DNA of 5,558 nucleotides from Candidatus Brocadiaceae bacterium (GTDB lineage: Bacteria > Planctomycetota > Brocadiia > SM23-32), in contig PUNP01000455.1 of the NCBI GenBank assembly GCA_003551785.1, positions 1-5,558 of the forward strand, read 5' to 3'. A program made the translations under genes and the position numbers. This document shows, piece after piece, positions 1 to 5,403 of this stretch (positions are counted from its first letter, which is position 1; each line of letters opens with the position of its first letter). Under the pieces are notes generated by a model. The model saw only the letters and a program-made list of their open reading frames with translations. It searched no databases and had not been told where the DNA came from.

Positions 1-221
1 ATGGACATGCCTTCAGCATCCCCGAAGAGCCCCTGAAGAGGCTCACTACGAGCCTTCTGCTTCCAAAGACCACAAACACCAACAATTATATAACAATCTG
101 GCCCCAAAAATCAATTATAACTTGTCGTGTATTGCAGATATCTCAGCTTCTCATCTCCGGAAAAGAAACGTTCCATTTAATCTCCGGTTTACAATGGGGC
201 GTGTATCTATGAAGAGATTGT
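1..221. other. 3' flank of the oxidoreductase gene; no supported gene
   Basis: This stretch lies downstream of the minus-strand oxidoreductase. It has no start codon with a convincing ribosome binding site and no recognisable protein in any frame. Two plus-strand frames stay open from the left edge, to about 212 and about 254, but their translations resemble nothing I know. No hairpin with a T-run ends the oxidoreductase transcript. A small inverted repeat (AGGCTC at 39-44, GAGCCT at 50-55, 5-base loop) and an outward minus-strand promoter (85-114) are the only structured elements. An 8-base direct repeat, ATCTCCGG, occurs at 153-160 and 180-187 and is probably chance. Confidence 0.6.
85..114 (-). 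promoter_or_regulatory. Candidate sigma70-type promoter firing out of the left edge
   Basis: Read on the minus strand there is a -35 box TTGATT (109-114), an 18-base spacer and a perfect -10 box TATAAT (85-90). Transcription would start near 78 and run leftward out of the window. The predicted leader includes the small inverted repeat at 39-55. A minus-strand ATG at 17-19 remains open to the edge, but it lacks a well-spaced ribosome binding site, so I do not call a gene. The boxes are seen directly; promoter activity is inferred. Confidence 0.45.
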
Positions 222-1403
222 TCAGTCTATACCTACAAGGCCGTCCCACATAGCCGGCAGCGGCCCGACCACAGCCCCGGTGTCGGCGGCGTCGCGAGCA
301 CATAGGGCGGCATGTGTTAGAGAGAAGCTTCGTTTTGTCGCTGTTCCCGGCTCGGCGCTTCTCTCTTTCGCCATGAGACTGCGTAGCAATGGAGCGTAAT
401 AAGGCCCGGTTTTGACCGCCGTCAGATCGCGCAATGGCTCGGTATTGGTGATGATCGACGCCTTTTCCCGGTCCATTCCGACCTCGATAACTCCGTTTTC
501 CCCGACGATCCTCAACCAATCATCTCCGTGGGTTGAGGCCGCCTTTGGCCGCAAATAGTCAATAGAAGCAGTAGCCAGGGCTCCATTCTCCAATCTGAAA
601 ACCATGGTGCATGCGTCCTCGCATCCGGGCCGCTCCGGGTGCACGGCGTTGGCGTGCATGGCGGCAACCGAAGTAAAAGCCGAATCAGCCACGGCATCAA
701 TAAAATCCAGGGCGTGGATTCCAACCCACGGAATAGTACCTCCGTAAGTTTCACGCCGCCCAAACCACTCGGGACGATTGCCAAACCGATATGACTTGCG
801 CGCATTCAGTAAGCACACCTTGCCGATTAATCCGTCACCCACTGCTTTTGCAGCAGCAGCCAACAATGGATGAACCCGGTTATTCAGCATTGCCAGACAC
901 TCGACCCCGTTCGCCTTGACCGCCTCCCACAGCAGGCCCAGCCCTGCATGTGTAATCGCCAGCGGCTTCTCGCAGACCAGGTTACAGCCCGCTCCTGCAA
1001 CCTCGATAGCCACAGGCGTTATCTGGTCCAAACGCGTGCTGATTGTTACGACATCGGGCGATTGTTCGCTCAAAAGCTGACGATAATCGTCATAAAGCGG
1101 CACGCTCGCTGTTGAGGAATACTTTGCCCTGACCCCGCTAAAATCTTCGCCTGGAAGTGCTCTAGCCAAACCCACCACCTCGACTTCCGGCATTTTTTCA
1201 ATATCGTCCAAAACATGCACAAAATGCCCCCAGGAACCAATAATTCCGAGCCGTATTTTAGAGTCTTTGCGATCCTCATACACATTTGTACATGAATCTT
1301 GAGTCTCCCCCTCCCTGCCGGAACCGGCGCCAGAAGTAGAAACAGTGGTTTTGGTCCTCGATTGCAACATTTGCGATTTAGTTTTTTTAGTGTCGGTCAT
1401 CAT
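222..1403 (-). CDS. Gfo/Idh/MocA family oxidoreductase with N-terminal extension
   Basis: This is a predicted cytoplasmic NAD(P)-dependent oxidoreductase acting on a sugar, sugar acid or cyclitol; the exact substrate cannot be read from the sequence. The 393 residues begin with about 48 low-complexity residues rich in Thr, Ser, Lys and Gly. A Rossmann fold follows from about residue 49, with the nucleotide-binding stretch IRLGIIGSWGH (50-60). The family EKP motif is at 145-147, where the lysine is normally catalytic. The C-terminal substrate domain has the conserved GGT...GIHALD segment (221-233), with candidate active-site residues H230 and D233. From residue 49 onward the length (about 345) is normal for the family. 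The start is a tandem ATGATG. The binding site AGAGGA (1408-1413) is 4 bases from the first ATG and 7 from the second, so Met2 may be the true start. There is no signal peptide. The gene is the only one in its transcript within the window. Confidence 0.9.
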   Translation of the reverse strand: MMTDTKKTKSQMLQSRTKTTVSTSGAGSGREGETQDSCTNVYEDRKDSKIRLGIIGSWGHFVHVLDDIEKMPEVEVVGLARALPGEDFSGVRAKYSSTASVPLYDDYRQLLSEQSPDVVTISTRLDQITPVAIEVAGAGCNLVCEKPLAITHAGLGLLWEAVKANGVECLAMLNNRVHPLLAAAAKAVGDGLIGKVCLLNARKSYRFGNRPEWFGRRETYGGTIPWVGIHALDFIDAVADSAFTSVAAMHANAVHPERPGCEDACTMVFRLENGALATASIDYLRPKAASTHGDDWLRIVGENGVIEVGMDREKASIITNTEPLRDLTAVKTGPYYAPLLRSLMAKERSAEPGTATKRSFSLTHAALCARDAADTGAVVGPLPAMWDGLVGID

Positions 1404-1420
1404 TCAATCCTCTAAAAAAA

Positions 1421-1435
1421 TTAGCAACCTGGTTA
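1421..1435 (-). promoter_or_regulatory. Candidate operator TAACCAG-g-TTGCTAA upstream of the oxidoreductase
   Basis: On the minus strand, TAACCAG (1429-1435) and TTGCTAA (1421-1427) are separated by one base, about 18 bases before the start codon. The same two 7-mers, in reverse order and again one base apart, occur upstream of the lyase gene at 3203-3217. An imperfect partner half-site, TTGGTCA (1445-1451 on the minus strand), makes a degenerate inverted repeat with TAACCAG. A shared binding site for an unseen regulator is an inference; two matching 7-mers could arise by chance. Confidence 0.25.
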
Positions 1436-1486
1436 AATCAGTTATGACCAAAGCAATCAATAAAACGTCCCCTGAACGCCTGAAAA

Positions 1487-1506
1487 GGGCGAAAGATGTT
1501 TCGCCC
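1487..1506. repeat. Perfect 8-bp hairpin, likely a dispersed intergenic repeat
   Basis: GGGCGAAA (1487-1494) and TTTCGCCC (1499-1506) are perfect inverted copies around the tetranucleotide GATG. From memory, similar GTAGGGGCGAA-type palindromes recur between genes in various environmental bacterial genomes, so this is probably one copy of a dispersed repeat. On the minus strand the stem is followed by TTTT, which could give slight terminator activity. However, it lies upstream of the oxidoreductase, not after a gene. Confidence 0.5.
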
Positions 1507-1716
1507 CTACAAATATATGCGCAAACATACGGGGTTCACTGAGGACTTACCAGTGTCGGCACAGGCATGCGGCTCATTTACCTCGTTCCAATGCAACAGT
1601 TTTCAAACCCTTGCTAATATTACCGGTTTTAGGCCGACGATGCAAATAAAAATGAAGTTTTGCACCCATAAGTTTTTTGTCCTGTTTTTTTAAGAACCGT
1701 CTTTAAAAAGGGGCTT

Positions 1717-1965
1717 ATGTTTGACATAAAAAGCATTCCAGGTTATATATATACTACGTGGTTTTTTTGTATGGATGGTATGTATACACACTGTTCATGT
1801 GTGGAATCTATGACGAAGGAAATGAACGATGAACTTCTCGATAAGGCCCTGCAACTCGGTGCGAATGCTATCATTGGTTACAGATACGATTACGAAAACA
1901 TCAGTTCAAAAGGAAAGTCACTCATTATTGTCTATGGGCAGGGAACAGCCGTGGTGATCGAGTGA
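1717..1965 (+). CDS. Short YbjQ/DUF74-like protein with a divergent N-terminus
   Basis: The protein has 82 residues. From about residue 36 it matches the C-terminal half of the YbjQ (DUF74, UPF0145) family: a helix DELLDKALQLGANAIIG followed by the strands YRYDYENI and LIIVYGQGTAVVIE. Family members are usually about 100-110 residues. They carry an N-terminal strand region and a glycine-rich loop, and I cannot see either here. Residues 1-35 are instead aromatic and contain C18, H25, C26 and C28. The family was once described as heavy-metal binding, but its function is not established. The start has only a modest binding site (AAGGGG, 1708-1713, ending 3 bases before ATG), and an in-frame stop at 1669 rules out a much longer protein. 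Internal ATGs at 1810 and 1822 are alternative starts. It may be a genuine shortened variant or a degraded copy. Confidence 0.65.
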   Translation: MFDIKSIPGYIYTTWFFCMDGMYTHCSCVESMTKEMNDELLDKALQLGANAIIGYRYDYENISSKGKSLIIVYGQGTAVVIE

Positions 1966-2002
1966 TTCATTAGATAAAAGAGAGCGACTCTTCTGCAGAA
2001 AT

Positions 2003-2008
2003 GGAGGA
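2003..2008 (+). promoter_or_regulatory. Ribosome binding site that fixes the YjbQ start
   Basis: GGAGGA lies 7 bases before the ATG at 2016. It also overlaps codons 1-3 of an in-frame upstream ATG at 2001, which has no good site of its own. This makes 2016 the likely start. Confidence 0.75.
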
Positions 2009-2015
2009 AAACTGT

Positions 2016-2432
2016 ATGCAAAGCTACAAGAAGGAACTTACTTTTAACGTTCCGCAGCGGATGGGATTTGTAAACATCACTGGAGATGTTCAAAAAGCGA
2101 TTGAGGAAAGCAAGGTCAACGAAGGGTTCTGCCTCGTTAATGCAATGCATATTACCGCCAGCGTTTTTATCAATGATGACGAGGGCGGACTTCATAGTGA
2201 TTATATGAAATGGCTGGAAGAACTTGCGCCCCATGAACCGATTTCCCGGTATGCACACAACGGCGCTGAAGACAATGCCGACGCTCATTTGAAAAGACAG
2301 ATCATGGGACGTGAAGTTGTCGTGGCGATCACTGAAGGCAAACTCGATTTTGGACCGTGGGAACAGATTTTCTACGGGGAATTCGACGGGAGAAGAAGCA
2401 AAAGAGTCCTGATTAAAATCATCGGAGAATAA
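2016..2432 (+). CDS. yjbQ: YjbQ/UPF0047 family protein (secondary thiamine-phosphate synthase type)
   Basis: The protein has 138 residues, the usual length for this family, and looks complete and cytoplasmic. Conserved family features are visible in order: [13 protein letters not shown] (residues 42-54), [17 protein letters not shown] (78-94), and the C-terminal [18 protein letters not shown] (108-125) followed by [10 protein letters not shown]45, H81 and H91 are the histidines expected in the presumed active or metal site. E. coli YjbQ was reported to have weak thiamine-phosphate synthase activity, giving the family its name; the real physiological role is unsettled. No thiamine gene is nearby. 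The gene follows the DUF74-like gene by 50 bases on the same strand with no terminator between, so co-transcription is plausible. YjbQ and YbjQ are unrelated families despite the similar names. Confidence 0.9.
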   Translation: MQSYKKELTFNVPQRMGFVNITGDVQKAIEESKVNEGFCLVNAMHITASVFINDDEGGLHSDYMKWLEELAPHEPISRYAHNGAEDNADAHLKRQIMGREVVVAITEGKLDFGPWEQIFYGEFDGRRSKRVLIKIIGE

Positions 2433-2513
2433 CACAGGGAACGGCAATGGCTGCAGCACGCGCGGGCTGGGGGAGGCATGAGATACATCCGGCGCGGTTC
2501 ACTCCCAAAATCC

Positions 2514-2538
2514 AAACGCTCGCCGGCTACAAGCGTTT
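2514..2538. terminator. Possible bidirectional terminator between convergent genes
   Basis: AAACGCT (2514-2520) and AGCGTTT (2532-2538) form a 7-bp stem with an 11-base loop, between the stops of yjbQ (2432) and the response regulator (2558). On the plus strand the right arm runs into TTTTCCC; on the minus strand the arm is followed by GGATTTT. The T-runs are short, so this is a weak candidate supported mainly by its convergent position. The remaining bases between the two stops show nothing else. Confidence 0.35.
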
Positions 2539-2557
2539 TCCCGCCACAAGTTACGTT

Positions 2558-2944
2558 TTATTCTTTCGAAGCTGCTTTTGATACTGCTTCAAGAAGATCG
2601 TCCGGAGTAACAGGTTTTTCAAAAAATTCATCCACGGGCAACCAGATTTCATCCTTATCAAAATTAAGCGGATATCTCTGATTTATCGCCGTAAGCATGA
2701 CAATCGGTATACTGCTGGTTGTCTCCTGAGAGCGCAGCCATCTGGCCAACTCAAAACCTGCCTGATTGGTTTCCATCATCACATCCAGCACGATAACATC
2801 CAGCCCGGTTTCCAGCGCCTTTTTCTTCGCGCTGTCTACGTCATGTGCATCCGATACCTCGTAGCCTTTACTTTCCAGAACAAGCCTATTGGCGGCAACA
2901 AACTCCCGATCATCATCTACCAACAACACTCTTTTCCCTGACAT
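2558..2944 (-). CDS. Stand-alone response regulator (single receiver domain)
   Basis: The 128 residues consist of one CheY-like receiver domain and nothing else. The acidic pocket D10-D11-D12 follows strand 1. D54 in the VLDVMM stretch is the phospho-acceptor, T85 (VMLTA) is the switch Thr, and K110 (FFEKP) is the conserved Lys-Pro, so all key residues are intact. The stretch between T85 and K110 is slightly longer than in CheY and contains the polar segment NQRYPLNFDKDEIWLPVDEF. From memory, similar LPVD-type loops occur in other single-domain receivers of anaerobes. The start at 2944 is chosen because GGGGAA (2951-2956) lies 6 bases upstream; an in-frame ATG at 2971 would add 9 residues. 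No kinase or output domain is in the window, so it probably works in a phosphorelay or by protein-protein contact. It has its own promoter. Confidence 0.92.
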   Translation of the reverse strand: MSGKRVLLVDDDREFVAANRLVLESKGYEVSDAHDVDSAKKKALETGLDVIVLDVMMETNQAGFELARWLRSQETTSSIPIVMLTAINQRYPLNFDKDEIWLPVDEFFEKPVTPDDLLEAVSKAASKE

Positions 2945-3017
2945 AATTACTTCCCCACATAAAACATTCATACCCCGCTTATTTCACGCGTTCCGATGCT
3001 ATCTTCGTGATTAGCTG

Positions 3018-3046
3018 ATTATATCCGTATTTTCACCGGCACGCAA
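3018..3046 (-). promoter_or_regulatory. Promoter of the response regulator gene
   Basis: On the minus strand a perfect -10 box TATAAT (3018-3023) lies 17 bases after a weaker -35 box TTGCGT (3041-3046). Transcription would begin near 3011, giving a leader of about 67 bases before the start at 2944. The match and spacing fit the housekeeping sigma factor. Confidence 0.55.
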
Positions 3047-3136
3047 ACAAATCGCAGGTAGCTGAATTAAACGTCAATTTCCAACAGTATTTTTACATTC
3101 CCAACACCAAACGTTACAGCGCAAGTCCCTCAACAC

Positions 3137-3166
3137 TTGAAAACGCTCCTTTCTTCACAGTATACT
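3137..3166 (+). promoter_or_regulatory. Promoter of the heparinase-like gene
   Basis: TTGAAA (3137-3142) and TATACT (3161-3166) are separated by 18 bases. Each box matches five of six housekeeping consensus positions. Transcription would start near 3173, giving a leader of about 130 bases. A second, weaker option is TTAAAA (3195-3200) with TATTAT (3219-3224), also spaced by 18, which overlaps the inner inverted repeat. Confidence 0.55.
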
Positions 3167-3176
3167 CTATCAGATC

Positions 3177-3242
3177 GGGAACCTCTCTTTCTGGTTAAAA
3201 AGTTGCTAACTAACCAGCTATTATACCCAAAATTAGGTTCCC
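3177..3242 (+). promoter_or_regulatory. Nested inverted repeats in the predicted lyase leader
   Basis: The outer arms GGGAACC (3177-3183) and GGTTCCC (3236-3242) are perfect inverted copies. They enclose a second perfect pair, CTGGTTA (3191-3197) and TAACCAG (3211-3217), with a 13-base loop. Because transcription probably begins near 3173, the whole unit would lie at the 5' end of the mRNA and could fold as a stem, internal loop, stem and loop. As DNA, the inner pair could instead be an operator. I recognise no known riboswitch. The right inner arm belongs to the motif TTGCTAAcTAACCAG shared with the oxidoreductase upstream region. Confidence 0.4.
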
Positions 3243-3288
3243 TTACAAATGTACACATGCAAAAACCCATGAAATATGGGGAGAACTG

Positions 3289-3294
3289 AAGGAG
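3289..3294 (+). promoter_or_regulatory. Ribosome binding site of the heparinase-like gene
   Basis: AAGGAG lies 8 bases before the ATG at 3303 and decides that start over the in-frame ATG at 3276, which has no comparable site. Confidence 0.7.
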
Positions 3295-3302
3295 AACATT
3301 GT

Positions 3303-5135
3303 ATGTCTGCTCAAAAAATGTTGTTCCAGGATTTAACGATAGAAGAATTAACTGATATTTTGAGAAATTACAGCGGCTGCCGGCCCGCGCCTTACCTTAC
3401 CGACCCCGCTGTCCGGGAGCAAGCTGTGCGCCTGGCCGTTCAAAACGGAGTCTGGGAACAGATAGACAGGGAGTTTAACCCAGGCGGTGATATTCCGGTA
3501 ATAAAGCGCTCAGAATATCGAGATTATCGCAGAACGGGCAACCGCAATATCAGCTCGCGCCTTAAAGGCTTGCGGGGGAAAGAGTTCAGTCTCGCTGCAA
3601 TGGCACTCTGGCTGGATCATCCAAAGGCGGATTTGGATTATCTGCAGGATCTGATGTGGGCCTATTGTGAAGAGACGAACTGGGTTCTTGCCGCTCATGA
3701 AGACAAGGGGTCGGAACTGGATCTTGCTTCGCTGGCTATCGGCGCCAGGTTGGCCGAGACAGCCCATATTTTCAGTGACCGGATTGAAGAGGAAGTGAAG
3801 AATCGGGTGCACGGTGAAATAGACCGGAGAATATTTCGGAATTATACGCGATATGATCACGATTTTCGGGATCTCCCGGAGGGGAACTCTTTTTTCTGGA
3901 AAACAACACGTCATAACTGGAATCATGTCTGCAATTGCAATGTTATCAAGGCGGCTCTCTACACCATTGAGCGCCCGGACTGGCAGGCAAATATTATTCA
4001 TCAGGCGGTTCAGCATATGTCTTATGCACTTCAGGGGTTTGAAAAAGACGGCGGCTGCCTGGAAGGGCCGGGTTACTGGGGATATGGATTCGGACATTAT
4101 GTGCAGGCGGCCGAATTGCTGTTTTCCAAAACAAAAGGCGAAATAAACTTAATGAAACACGATCCGATTATCGAATCTATCTGTCGTTATCCACTGGCGG
4201 CCTGTATCGAAGGGCAATTCAGAACGACCTTCGGGGATGGCGGCCACGGTTATGTATCTGCGCGGACAGCAATTCTGATAAATCGTTTTTTTGATATGCC
4301 CGAGCTTTTCGATCTGTGTAAAAAAAATGATGACGGCTCGGTGAGTATCAAATCAATGTATGAGCTTGCACTTTACGAACCGGAGAAAAAATGCCGCCCC
4401 AAGCCGATAGAGGATGTTTTTTTACCTTCTCTGGGACAGGTAGTTCTGAGGGGGGAAGGCGAATCGCCGGTGGTGCTTGCAGCCAAGGCCGGCCACAACG
4501 ACGCCCCACATAATCACAACGATGTGGGCAGTTTTATGGTTTATCGGGACGGCTTAATGTACATAACCGATCCCGGGAGTCCGCGCTACACAAAGCGGAC
4601 ATTTGATGAAAACCGTTACAGCATAAATTACTGCAACTCTTACGGCCACTCTGTGCCCCTTATAAACGGGTGCATGCAGGCAGTGGGAGAAAATCATAAT
4701 GGAAAAATATCGGTAGATGGTTTGAATGGATCCGGAGAAAAAGAGGCTCGGATCGAGCTTGCAGGGGCATACCCGGAAGGTACGGTTGAGGAATTGGTCA
4801 GAACGCTCAGACTGAATTCCCGGCAGAGCAGCATTAAGATGCGTGATAGTTTCGTTTTTGCACAGGAACCTGAAAATCTGCAAGAACCCTTTATAACATT
4901 TGAGGAAACGGAGGTGGCTTCAGACGGTCGTTCGGTAACAGTCGGCCCTCCAGGGAAGACGTTGCAAATTACAGCAGGAGAGGGGACCGAAGGCGTATTT
5001 GAACTGTTAATCCTCGACAAAGAAACTGAAAGAGACCGGAAAAAAAATGCTCCGATCATACGCAGAATAACATTTCATGCTGCAAATTTAAAATGTGAAA
5101 CTGCTCTGGAGTTCACCCTGAGATTTGACTGGTGA
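3303..5135 (+). CDS. Heparinase II/III-like polysaccharide lyase
   Basis: This is a predicted lyase that cleaves a uronic-acid-containing polysaccharide or oligosaccharide by beta-elimination; the substrate is not readable. The 610 residues show the two-part family plan: a helical toroid (about 80-370) and a C-terminal beta-sandwich heparinase II/III domain (about 375-610). Toroid motifs are HNWNHVCN (204-211), EGPGYWGYG (254-262) and FGDGG (310-314). The sandwich opens with AGHNDAPHNHNDVGSF (396-411). By comparison with Pedobacter heparinase II, Y258 and H403 are likely catalytic, with H204 or H208 as the toroid histidine. H405, D423 and H449 are the likely zinc ligands. These assignments are by eye. 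There is no signal peptide or membrane segment, so it probably acts in the cytoplasm on imported oligosaccharides, whereas many relatives are exported. It is transcribed alone from its own promoter. A lyase on uronates is more likely than a specific heparinase. Confidence 0.88.
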   Translation: MSAQKMLFQDLTIEELTDILRNYSGCRPAPYLTDPAVREQAVRLAVQNGVWEQIDREFNPGGDIPVIKRSEYRDYRRTGNRNISSRLKGLRGKEFSLAAMALWLDHPKADLDYLQDLMWAYCEETNWVLAAHEDKGSELDLASLAIGARLAETAHIFSDRIEEEVKNRVHGEIDRRIFRNYTRYDHDFRDLPEGNSFFWKTTRHNWNHVCNCNVIKAALYTIERPDWQANIIHQAVQHMSYALQGFEKDGGCLEGPGYWGYGFGHYVQAAELLFSKTKGEINLMKHDPIIESICRYPLAACIEGQFRTTFGDGGHGYVSARTAILINRFFDMPELFDLCKKNDDGSVSIKSMYELALYEPEKKCRPKPIEDVFLPSLGQVVLRGEGESPVVLAAKAGHNDAPHNHNDVGSFMVYRDGLMYITDPGSPRYTKRTFDENRYSINYCNSYGHSVPLINGCMQAVGENHNGKISVDGLNGSGEKEARIELAGAYPEGTVEELVRTLRLNSRQSSIKMRDSFVFAQEPENLQEPFITFEETEVASDGRSVTVGPPGKTLQITAGEGTEGVFELLILDKETERDRKKNAPIIRRITFHAANLKCETALEFTLRFDW

Positions 5136-5211
5136 TTGTAGTCTGGGGGGCAGACAACGTTTGTGGCTGGGGTCGGACCACGATAGGTGCTTAATATCGA
5201 AACATCGACAA

Positions 5212-5244
5212 TAAAACTTTTTCAAAAGGCTCAAAAAAGTTTTA
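5212..5244. repeat. Perfect 11-bp AT-rich inverted repeat
   Basis: TAAAACTTTTT (5212-5222) and AAAAAGTTTTA (5234-5244) are exact inverted copies around an 11-base loop, 76 bases after the lyase stop. It could serve as a terminator, but the stem is weak, with one G-C pair, and no T-run follows. It may instead be part of the repeat unit that continues downstream. Confidence 0.4.
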
Positions 5245-5311
5245 GTATAACGGCAAGGCCAAACGGCAACGGCTACGGAAATACCAAAAAAATGTTGCAG
5301 GTTTGTCTTTA

Positions 5312-5324
5312 GGCCCGAAGGGCC
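5312..5324. repeat. Short GC-rich hairpin
   Basis: GGCCC (5312-5316) and GGGCC (5320-5324) pair around a GAA loop. It is the first of three GC-rich stem-loops in a row. Confidence 0.45.
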
Positions 5325-5337
5325 GTCTGATTCATAG

Positions 5338-5380
5338 CCCGGGGTGGAAGCGCCCTGTCGTTGGGCGCTGTAACCCCGGG
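5338..5380. repeat. Two-tier stem-loop
   Basis: The outer arms CCCGGGGT (5338-5345) and ACCCCGGG (5373-5380) form 8 bp, then a symmetrical 3 by 3 internal loop. The inner arms AGCGCCC (5349-5355) and GGGCGCT (5363-5369) form 7 bp around a 7-base loop. All arms are perfect. This is far more structure than expected by chance. No T-run follows on either strand, so it is not a standard terminator. Confidence 0.6.
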
Positions 5381-5403
5381 AAACTCGTGCAGGCAGCAGA
5401 ACA

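Larger units (their letters stand above)
1404..1716. other. Divergent spacer between oxidoreductase and DUF74-like gene
   Basis: This 313-base gap separates two divergently transcribed genes. Next to the oxidoreductase it holds that gene's ribosome binding site, a T7 run on the minus strand, and the candidate operator motif at 1421-1435. In the middle is a perfect hairpin (1487-1506). Beyond about 1560 I see nothing organised apart from AT-rich sequence. A weak TTGCAC (1660-1665) has no matching -10 box, so I call no promoter for the plus-strand gene. Short plus-strand open frames across the gap look like nothing known and lack binding sites. Confidence 0.6.
2945..3302. other. Divergent regulatory spacer between response regulator and lyase
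   Basis: This 358-base gap contains no gene. It holds a minus-strand promoter for the response regulator (3018-3046), a plus-strand promoter for the lyase (3137-3166), and nested inverted repeats between that promoter and the lyase start. Between 3047 and 3136 I see only minor repeats: AAACGT at 3069 and 3109, and CCAACA at 3081 and 3101. Confidence 0.65.

Noticed and set aside
151..519. 122-codon Arg-rich minus-strand frame over the oxidoreductase 3' end
   Set aside because: It lies out of frame within the oxidoreductase coding region, and its Arg-rich composition is typical of a shifted frame.
1537..1555. CACTG/CAGTG inverted repeat
   Set aside because: Five-bp arms with a 9-base loop are expected by chance in a spacer this long.
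1496..1693. 65-codon plus-strand open frame in the first spacer
   Set aside because: Its start codon lies inside the hairpin at 1487-1506, it has no ribosome binding site, and the protein resembles nothing known.
2001..2015. Upstream in-frame ATG for yjbQ
   Set aside because: The ribosome binding site GGAGGA lies inside these codons and is correctly spaced for the ATG at 2016; the shorter form also matches family length.
1932..2459. 175-codon minus-strand open frame opposite yjbQ
   Set aside because: It is entirely antisense to a clearly conserved gene and has no family features.
3510..4097. 195-codon minus-strand open frame inside the lyase gene
   Set aside because: It is antisense to a well-supported coding region; its length reflects the codon bias of the real gene.
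5141..5155. GTCTG/CAGAC hairpin just after the lyase stop as a terminator
   Set aside because: Only 5 bp, with an all-G loop and no T-run after it.
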